From NCBI RefSeq assembly GCF_000315625.1, contig NW_005434580.1, forward strand, positions 40,136 through 68,889: a stretch of 28,754 bases of DNA, given 5' to 3'. Under the pieces are notes generated by a model. It had not been told where the DNA came from and searched no databases. It was given only the letters and a program-made list of their open reading frames with translations. How positions within the stretch are numbered: the first letter of the stretch is position 1; each line of letters begins with the position of its first letter. A program made the translations under genes and the position numbers. Origin of the DNA: Guillardia theta CCMP2712 (lineage: Eukaryota > Cryptophyceae > Pyrenomonadales > Geminigeraceae). Shown here piece after piece: positions 22,188 through 28,754 of this stretch.

Positions 22188-25040
22188 ATGACTTTCACTA
22201 TCGAGAATCAAATCTTTACCATCCCAGATAAGGTATGCGAGCTTTGCTGGAGCGGTCTGAAAGGCTGTAACGTTCATGAACAGTACGTGCCGCTGCAGAA
22301 CAAGCTTCTTGGCAAAGGAGCGTATGGTCATGTTTGCGCCGTCTCGAACAAGGATACAGGAGAGCGTCTTGCGGTCAAGAAGGTATTGCTGCCATTCACT
22401 CCTGGTGTGGACGTTTAAATCCTTGTCAACAGGTCAAAAATGCTTTTGATGACCTTGTTGATGCGAAGAGAGTTCTACGCGAGATCAGGTCGTTATGGCT
22501 CGCAGTCTGATGATGAAGAGGAAGCTGAGAATGATCGTCGACAGGCTCCTGTGCTCGTTCGATCACGAGAACGTCCTCTGCATCAAGGATCTGCACATGC
22601 CGCTGGACCCGAATGGTGGGAGGCTTGTGGATTGATCAGCTGTGCTGACAGTGATGAACAGGCAAGCATGAAGACGTCTACATCATCACTGAGCTTCTCG
22701 ACACCGACTTGTCCAAGGTTAGATGATTTTGGAGAGCGAGACGGTCAGGGCTGAACATACCCGCTGAACTTACTTGCAGGTTATCTACTCCCCGCAGCCT
22801 CTGATCGACGACCATTGTCAGGTACACGAACAGCAGGCTCACATTCCAACTCTCTGACTGTGACTGTGAAGTACTTCCTCTACCAAGTCTGCCGAGGCTT
22901 GAAATACCTTCACAGCGCAAGGCAACCCAGCCCTAGGCACTCTTTCAGCCCTCTGTTGGTTTGACGTTCTGGTTGCTTGCAGAGTGCTACATCGCGATCT
23001 CAAACCCGGAAATCTCCTTGGTGAGAATCAGAGAGAGAGGGAGGGAGGGAGGGGGAGGGAGAGAAAGAAGGTCAGCTCGTGCTGATTCGGTGCCTATGCA
23101 GTGAATAGCAACTGTGACTTGAAAATCTGCGATTTTGGCCTGGCGAGGCTGGAGGAGGTAGACAGGAGGAGCCTGTCGATGATGTGCTGAAGATGTTACA
23201 AGGATACCAACCCATCAACGATGACAGCCTATGTCGTCACGCGATGGTACAGGTGAGACGCATGCTCCTCGTTGGAAGAGGAGGAGGAAAGGGGATCGGG
23301 GGATAGAGGGGCGATGTGGGGCTGGGGAGGGGAGAGGTGTTGATAGCTATCCCAGGGCACCAGAGCTCTTGTACCTCAAGAACTACACTGAAGCTATCGA
23401 CATCTGGTATGCCCCCTCATCTTCGAACTCGTCCCCCCACCTTCGTTGAGATGCATCCCCCTCTTGCTCAATCCGAAGATCCTCCCTTGCACAAAGATCA
23501 GGAGCTCCTTCAGCTGCCTCCCAGCTGCCTCCCAGCTGCGTCCCAGTAACAGGATGCCGATCAGGTCTGTGGGCTGCATCTTTGCGGAGATTCTTGGCCG
23601 AAAAGCGTTCTTGCAAGGAAAGAACTACCAGGTAACAGGCACACGGTCTCACTCGAGGGCCCTTCTCCAAGAGATTCCTCCTTCACCTTCCCTGCTGCCC
23701 CTGCCCCTGCCCGTCTCCCTCTCCCATGCTTTCTCCCCCCTGCTTCTCGCTCTCCTCTCCTTTCTCCAGTCTCCAGGTCCCACTAAATCTCATCTTTCAG
23801 GACCAGCTGCTTGTCATTTTTCAGATTGTGGGGCCGCCGACAGGTCAGCACAATTTCTTGCCTACCGCGAGGGGTCTGACGCTGGATTCGTCGGTTTTGG
23901 CTTGTTCTGCAGAGGAAGACCTGCAGGTTTATTTCACCTTGACTCCTCCTCTTTCCTACCTCTTCTCTTTGGAAACCCCGACCCCTCTCACCCTCTCCGC
24001 TTTCTTTCCCACAAGCACTTCTTGGGCGTTTTCTTCCCCCTTCCTCCTCCTCCTCCTCCTCCTCCTCCTCCTCCTCCTCCTTGTTTTTATCTCTTTCTCA
24101 GTCCTCGTCGTTGCAACCCAGTCACTGACGCGGAACCAGGTTGTCCCCAACCCGGAAGTTCGAGAATACATCCGCAAGCTGCCCAAGGTGAGGAGGAAGG
24201 CGTGGGATAGCAGAACAGAGGGGGTTCTACACAGTAAGGGACGGGAGGGAGCGAGGGATGAAGGGATAGATGGATGATGGGAGGGAGGTAGGGAGGGACG
24301 AACAGGGGAGGAGGAGGGGGGAGGGGGCAAGACGGGATGAGCAGGACTGACGAGTTTCCCTTAGCCAACCCGCATCGTCCCACTCAAGGAAAGGTTCCCC
24401 AAGGCAAGACCCGAGGCCATAGGTTTCCATGTCAAGTTCCAGCTGGGTTGTAGCTGAGAATGCTCGCAGACTTGTTGAGTATGATGTTGAGGTTCAACCC
24501 GCACAAGAGGCCGACGGTGAGAAATCCTCCCCTTGCTCCCTCCAGCTCCTCCCCCCCCCTCCCCTTGCTCCTGCTCCCTTCCTACCTCTCCTCCCGTCCC
24601 TGGCTGTCCCTCTCTCCTTGCGTCCTGCATTTCTCTCCCCTTGCTGTCTTTTTCCTCCGTTCCTCTCCTTCTCTTTGCCTTCAACCTCTTCGTTTCCCTT
24701 CAACCCTCCTATGCTCCCGTCTCCTCGCCTCCTCCCTCCTTCTTGCTGCTTCCCGCCCCCGCCCTTCCCCCATCCCTTGATTCTTCTTTCTAGCTGATCA
24801 CTGCTCTCATTATCTTTCAGGCTGCGCAATGTCTAGAGCATCCTTACCTGGCTGAGTACCACGACCCTGAGGACGAGCCTGAGAGCGACTCGCACTTCGA
24901 GTGGGAGTTTGAGGGGTGAGGATGGGTAGGAGGTTTGAGATGTTGCTGACGACGATGGCAGGATGGAGTTGTCGAGGGATCAGATCAGAGCATACATGTT
25001 TGATGAGGTGATGCCTGCTGCCGCTGCTGTAGTGGTGTAG
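22188..25040 (+). CDS. MAP kinase (ERK-like) with T-A-Y activation motif
   Basis: Nineteen exons in perfect phase: 22188-22232, 22284-22382, 22433-22488, 22545-22615, 22662-22717, 22780-22821, 22872-22921, 22983-23020, 23102-23157, 23203-23252, 23356-23406, 23565-23631, 23801-23843, 23913-23926, 24140-24187, 24365-24422, 24470-24516, 24821-24915 and 24962-25040. The product is 354 aa, normal for the family. Visible: GKGAYG loop, AVKK (Lys47), HRDLKPGN (Asp145), DFGLAR (163-168), activation segment [14 protein letters not shown] with Thr179-Ala180-Tyr181, and [10 protein letters not shown]. The MAPK insert has GPPTEEDL and REYIRKLP. The C-terminal acidic docking segment is YHDPEDEP. MAPKs phosphorylate Ser/Thr-Pro targets after dual T-x-Y phosphorylation; the x residue Ala is unusual, and HRDLKPGN replaces the common HRDLKPSN. 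The intron at 22922-22982 begins GC. Exon 14 is only 14 nt. Several introns carry CT- or GGGA-rich microsatellite. Confidence 0.95.
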
Positions 25041-25660
25041 AGCAGAGGAGAGGAGCAGGAGGAGGAAGGAACAAGGAGGAGGAAGAAGGAGCAGGAGCAG
25101 GGTAAGGGGTCAAGGGGGTAAGGGGAGGGGCGGTAGAAGAGAGGCGAGGAGGGCAATAGCATTCCTGCCTGATGCGATTCTTGTGGTGTCGTGTCTTCAC
25201 GGGTTCTGTTCATGTTGACATCGTTGTCTTGTTCCATCTACTGCATCGTCTCTCACGATATGCGGCAGGTGAAGAAGATCGCATCAAAGAACAACACTCC
25301 TCTCTATGGGCAATGACGAGAAACACGTTAAACTGATTTTGAAACGGAAGGCACGAGGCAGGGAGACGAATTGATTGTTGTTTGTGCGATATTTACAACA
25401 AGGCAAAACAAGATCTCAAGGTTGTTCAGATCAATTCCTTCGCAGGAGTGTCCTACAAGCTTCATCAATCCGTACGATTGACATTGAATTTTTTCTCTTT
25501 TTCCCTTTCACTTCTCCTTCTTGCTTTCTCTTCTCGTCTTGGATCTACATGTCACATTTTCTTTTCTCATCCTTTTCCCTCATACAATCACCAGCATACT
25601 TCTTTCCCATTTTCTTCGCTCCCTCCCAATCCTGCGCTCATGTGCTCCCTCCTCCTCTCC
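25041..25660. other. Convergent 3' region between the MAPK and histidine phosphatase genes
   Basis: 25040-25140 is GGA/GAAGGA-rich (MAPK 3' untranslated region). The rest is T/C-rich on the plus strand. No supported gene. Open frames on the plus strand at 25375-26112 overlap the phosphatase gene and its intron and are low-complexity. Confidence 0.5.
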
Positions 25661-26720
25661 TTATGATATCCTCTGAAAGTCTTGTCGGCATCTCCCTCCT
25701 GCAACTCCTGCAAACCCTGCAGCCTTGTAAGCCCTTTGATCCTCCTTCTTCCCTCCCCTCTCCCCCCACTGCCCCCTCATACTCCCCCTTTCAGCTCCCT
25801 GTCCCCTCCCTCCTCCCTCCCTTCCTCCCCCCTCTCTCTCCTGTTCCCTCACTCCTCTCCATCCCCCCCTCATTTCCTCACCTTGTTGAAATCTCTCTAC
25901 GTTCCCCGCGTACCATCCTCGCAGTTTCCCCTTCAGCTTCTTCTTCCTCCTGCCCGCCGTCTTGCCCGCTGCCGTTATCCTCACTTTCCACACCTCATCG
26001 TAGCACACGCTGTTCCCCGGCAGCCACGAAGGCTCCGGCCAGCTCTCCGACCTGCCGTCCAGCTCACTGTCATGGTCAGCACAAGCCGAGCAGAGGCACT
26101 TACGGGCACTGATCGGGCCAGGCCGCAAAGTCCTCGGCGTTGGGAGCGCCGAGGGAGCGAACGATGTCTGGGATGAGCTCATGGTGCCAGGAGACGAGGG
26201 CAGTGTCGCCGCAGGAGAGAGAGCTGAGGAGGAGTAGGAGAGACGACATGTCTTTCTTGCCGATGGAGCTCTCCACCGGCAGCCCGAGCTGCTCGGAGAG
26301 GGGGAGGAGCGTGTCGAAGGCTCGAGAGCTCTTACCTGGCTCTGTCCTCGCTGCGACGAGGCGGTTCGGAGGTCCTCTGTCTAGGATCCTTGACACGTGC
26401 AGCGAGCAGTTGGAGATGTAGACGGCACGTGCATGCCCGACCATGCTCAGACCGTTGTCGGAGGAGTCTGCTGGCTTCTCACCATGGCGTACAATGATGA
26501 CCTCGGCTTGGCAGATAGGAGAGCTGCGAGAGGAAATGTCACCCACCAGGAGAACGCTCATGAGGAGGACGAGGAAGAGGGTCCCTAGTAGAGTGACTTT
26601 GGTGAGGCAGGGCAAGAAGCGCTTTGCGTTCCCTTCTTCCTCCTCCTCCTCTGCTTCACTGGGAGAACGCGGGATGTTGTACTCGTCGTCATCTGGTAGT
26701 TGATGGAGAGGTGCAAACAT
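25661..26720 (-). CDS. Membrane-anchored histidine phosphatase (phosphoglycerate-mutase-like)
   Basis: Exons 26720-26104, 26066-25882 and about 25707-25661 (282 aa). The start is the only in-frame ATG upstream of the domain. Residues 1-40 are acidic (EEEEEEG). One hydrophobic helix follows (about 42-61, TLLGTLFLVLLMSVLLVG), suggesting a type II membrane protein with the enzyme outside the cytosol or in the lumen (inference). The catalytic RHG of VIIVRHGEKP is at about 78-80, an Arg-containing ARTEPGKSSRAFDTL element comes next, and the second histidine is in LVSWHHELIP. These are hallmarks of histidine phosphatase branch 1. The second exon adds SVCYDEVWKVRI and a basic stretch (GRRKKKLKGKLRG). 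The first intron is clear (GTAAGT...GACAG). The 174-nt second intron is purine-rich, with two possible in-frame acceptors (25707, or at the CTGCAG slightly upstream). The substrate cannot be told. Confidence 0.8.
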
Positions 26721-26894
26721 GGTCTGACCTACGAATCCATCAAAAGTCAAACGTAATTCGCATTTTCGTCATTGTAGGCGTTCTTCATCAATCCCCTTCC
26801 CTCGCTGCCTGCCCCTAGCTGTTCCGCTTTCTCTCTCTTACTGCGTGCCTGGTGTGCAATACTTCCAGTCTTCCGTCGTCTTCTCCTCTGTCTA

Positions 26895-27050
<156 letters not shown>

Positions 27051-27204
27051 TCCTTCTCTTTCCCTCGCTCCCTCTCCCTCTCCGCTCCTACCTTGCTACC
27101 ATCACTCTTCTCCCTCCCTCTCCCTCCCTCTCCCTCCCCTCCCCCTCTCCCATCTGCTCTCCGATCTGCTCCCTCTGTACTAGCTGTTGGGCCATGGCGC
27201 CCGG

Positions 27205-27370
27205 CGGGCGTAGCTTCGAACTTTAAAACTTTGAAAGTTTGAATTTTCGAAGAACCTCCAAACTTTCATAGTCGCACTCAAACATTTTGGAACTTTTCAA
27301 GTTTTGAACTATGGACGCCTCAAACTTTTCAAGTTTTTACTGTCAAAGTTTCAAACTTTTATCTTTCAGC
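27205..27370. repeat. Cluster of AAACTTT/AAAGTTT interspersed motifs
   Basis: At least ten forward or inverted AAACTTT-like words in about 165 bp, including CTTTGAAAGTTTG, GGAACTTTTCAAGTTTTG and CAAAGTTTCAAACTTTT, many of them imperfect palindromes. It is bracketed by GCGCCCGGCGG words at about 27198 and 27370. The same vocabulary occurs at 20440-20700. Confidence 0.7.
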
Positions 27371-27447
27371 GCCCGGCGGATCGTAGGGGGCGGGTTACTG
27401 TAGTAAATTTGGTACAGTGTGAAGGGGAAAGGAAAAGGCAAGGTTAT

Positions 27448-28347
27448 ATGGCGCAGATCGGCGCGACCAACGGTGCAAGCGGCATGCTCGCGCTGGAAGG
27501 AGAGAGGCGGGAGGTAGGAGACGGGAGCGAACATGCAGGAGCGAAGAGCAACGAGCTCGCAGGGAGCCTTTGCCTGCATGCAGAGAAGATGGGTGCAGGG
27601 CTGCAGAAAGATTCTTCGGAAGAAGCGATAACGACACCGAGGTCGTGCGCGTCTTCTTCTGCTGGGTCATGCTGCCGCCGGCCACTCAGCCTGAACAGGA
27701 GGGTGATGGATATGCACAGCAATGATCTCTACTTCTTCTCTGAGCTGAGCAGGGCAGAGGGAATCGAGGTCGGCAAGTCATGGCTGCTGGAGAGTACGGG
27801 AGTCTCCCTCTCTAGAGCGTCTTCCCGGTCCTCTTCCCCCGTCCGCTCACCAAGCAGAGGATCTTGCAGACTCAAGCTAACGATCCCTTCCTCGCCAAGA
27901 ACCAAGCGAAGCTCGCCCATCCCCACACCGATGGACAGGAGAAGGCGGTTGAGTGATGTGATAGAGGCGTTTGAGAACGATTACTTCGCAAGGGCCATGA
28001 GCTCACGGAATCTCCTCGAGTTGGCAGCGCCTCACGACACTTTCGTCCATGAGCAGATCTGGGACTTCGTCTGCTATCTGCTCATGAGCTGCCTGAGGCT
28101 GCTCCGCTACCTGCTGTCGACTTCCATCATGGACCTGGAGCTGGAGACGTGCAGCAACCTACTGCCAGGGGGGTTGATAACTTTCAAGAGCCTATGGACA
28201 AGATCGTCAAGTTCATCAACTCAAGACAGCAGCGACAGCAAGGGGTCTTCCTCTCCTGAGAGTTTGCTATCCAAGTCGTCAACCCCGAGGACCAGGAGCG
28301 CAGTGAAGCAGGAGTCCACTGTCTCAGACCCGACGGCTCTTAAGTGA
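27448..28347 (+). CDS. Ser-rich protein of unknown function
   Basis: Single-exon frame of 299 aa from the first in-frame ATG (27448); the upstream open part lacks ATG and lies in the AAACTTT cluster. The N-terminal half is low-complexity with Ser/Arg stretches (RASSRSSSPVRSPSRG, possible SP/RS phosphosites). A more ordered centre follows: LSDVIEAFENDYFARAM, then a hydrophobic segment (WDFVCYLLMSCLRLLRYLL) that could be an amphipathic or membrane helix. The tail is Ser/Lys-rich. No family recognised. Codon use and frame length favour a real gene. The RS-like stretch alone does not show a splicing role. Confidence 0.5.
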   Translation: MAQIGATNGASGMLALEGERREVGDGSEHAGAKSNELAGSLCLHAEKMGAGLQKDSSEEAITTPRSCASSSAGSCCRRPLSLNRRVMDMHSNDLYFFSELSRAEGIEVGKSWLLESTGVSLSRASSRSSSPVRSPSRGSCRLKLTIPSSPRTKRSSPIPTPMDRRRRLSDVIEAFENDYFARAMSSRNLLELAAPHDTFVHEQIWDFVCYLLMSCLRLLRYLLSTSIMDLELETCSNLLPGGLITFKSLWTRSSSSSTQDSSDSKGSSSPESLLSKSSTPRTRSAVKQESTVSDPTALK

Positions 28348-28413
28348 GCGTGTGAGTTTGAAAGGAGCGTGTAATTTTCTGTCCGAGTAAAGGTGTACGT
28401 GTTGTTGTGCCCT

Positions 28414-28671
28414 CTAGCTGCTGAGCGCCGGGTTCTCCGTCTTGGCTGCTGTTCCGTCATACGTCGACTTGCAGCAGTCACTGTACTGTTGCGAACATGT
28501 CAGTTGTCTCCAACCTCTCAAACCCCATTCTATCCTCCCCTGCAACACCCTCCCCTCCCCACTTCCTCCCCCCATCCCCCCTCTCTATCCCCTTCCCACC
28601 TTCTGTACGCGCAGCGAGACCCCTGGCATGAGCTTCTTGGGACGCACGTCCTGATCGAAGATGCGGATGGG
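28414..28671 (-). CDS. 3' exons of an unidentified gene entering from the right
   Basis: Two minus-strand exons in phase: 28671-28609 (PIRIFDQDVRPKKLMPGVSL, after a TCATGGCAG acceptor and before GTACAG) and 28485-28414 (YSDCCKSTYDGTAAK, ending in TAG). The intron is 123 nt. Upstream (right) sequence is a GGA/CTC microsatellite at the window edge, so the 5' part is missing. It is convergent with the Ser-rich gene, 66 bp between stops. No family recognised. Confidence 0.45.
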
Positions 28672-28696
28672 CTGCCATGACGTTGTTATGAGTATA

Positions 28697-28754
28697 GGAG
28701 GAGGAGGAGGAGGAGGAGGAGGAGGGAGGAGGGAGGAGGAGGAGGGAGGAGGGA
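28697..28754 (+). repeat. GGA microsatellite at window edge
   Basis: GGA units with GGGA interruptions continuing to the last base. It probably lies in an intron of the minus-strand gene at 28414-28671. Confidence 0.9.

Noticed and set aside
25375-26176. Plus-strand ORFs of 245 and 164 codons
   Set aside because: Antisense to the histidine phosphatase exons and its purine-rich intron; low complexity.

Overview
This is eukaryotic nuclear DNA. Nearly every convincing gene is broken by short GT-AG introns, commonly 36-70 nt. The genes encode a MAP kinase, a CaMK-type kinase joined to a cyclic-nucleotide-binding domain, an RPAP2/RTR1-type zinc protein and an ARM-TIR-SAM protein. There is abundant purine/pyrimidine microsatellite DNA and a 100-N assembly gap. 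The style suggests a unicellular alga or other protist. A cryptophyte such as Guillardia is my guess; nothing in the sequence proves it. I saw no tRNA, rRNA, CRISPR array, bacterial operon or intact transposase.

Layout. 62-1754 (-): small-exon gene for a basic/coiled protein with a Tyr-rich 'YELGKLGPDL' segment, running off the left edge. 2874-6884 (-): multi-exon gene whose spliced product combines ARM-like repeats, a TIR domain with its glutamate kept, and a C-terminal SAM-like domain. These are the parts of SARM1 in a different order. 6885-10900: gene-poor, with a CCCTACC-rich block, a 1.2-kb GC-rich island full of TGAGTCA sites, an AT-rich stretch and another CCCTACC block. 11097-12083 (+): intronless gene for a protein with an HTH-like segment, a Cys cluster and an AT-hook-like basic stretch. 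12524-15708 (-): an acidic-repeat ORF, an assembly gap, then an RPAP2-like gene with a long low-complexity tail.

17410-19613 (+): 15-exon CaMK-like kinase with a C-terminal cyclic-nucleotide-binding domain. 19747-20197 (+): tentative small helical protein. 20220-21060: a second GC-island / AT-rich / CCC-rich composite. 22188-25040 (+): 19-exon MAP kinase of 354 aa, fully reconstructed, with an unusual T-A-Y activation motif. 25661-26720 (-): membrane-anchored histidine phosphatase, convergent with the MAPK gene. 26895-27050: long CCTG repeat. 27205-27370: a cluster of AAACTTT/AAAGTTT motifs. 27448-28347 (+): Ser-rich unknown protein. 28414-28671 (-): 3' exons of a gene entering from the right.

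The genes do not form one pathway. The theme is signalling (two kinases, a phosphatase, a TIR protein) amid repeat-rich DNA. Exon boundaries were placed by eye from GT/AG sites, reading-frame phase and fit to known domains. They are strongest for the MAPK and the kinase-CNB gene, and weakest at the ends of the RPAP2-like gene and for the small genes.
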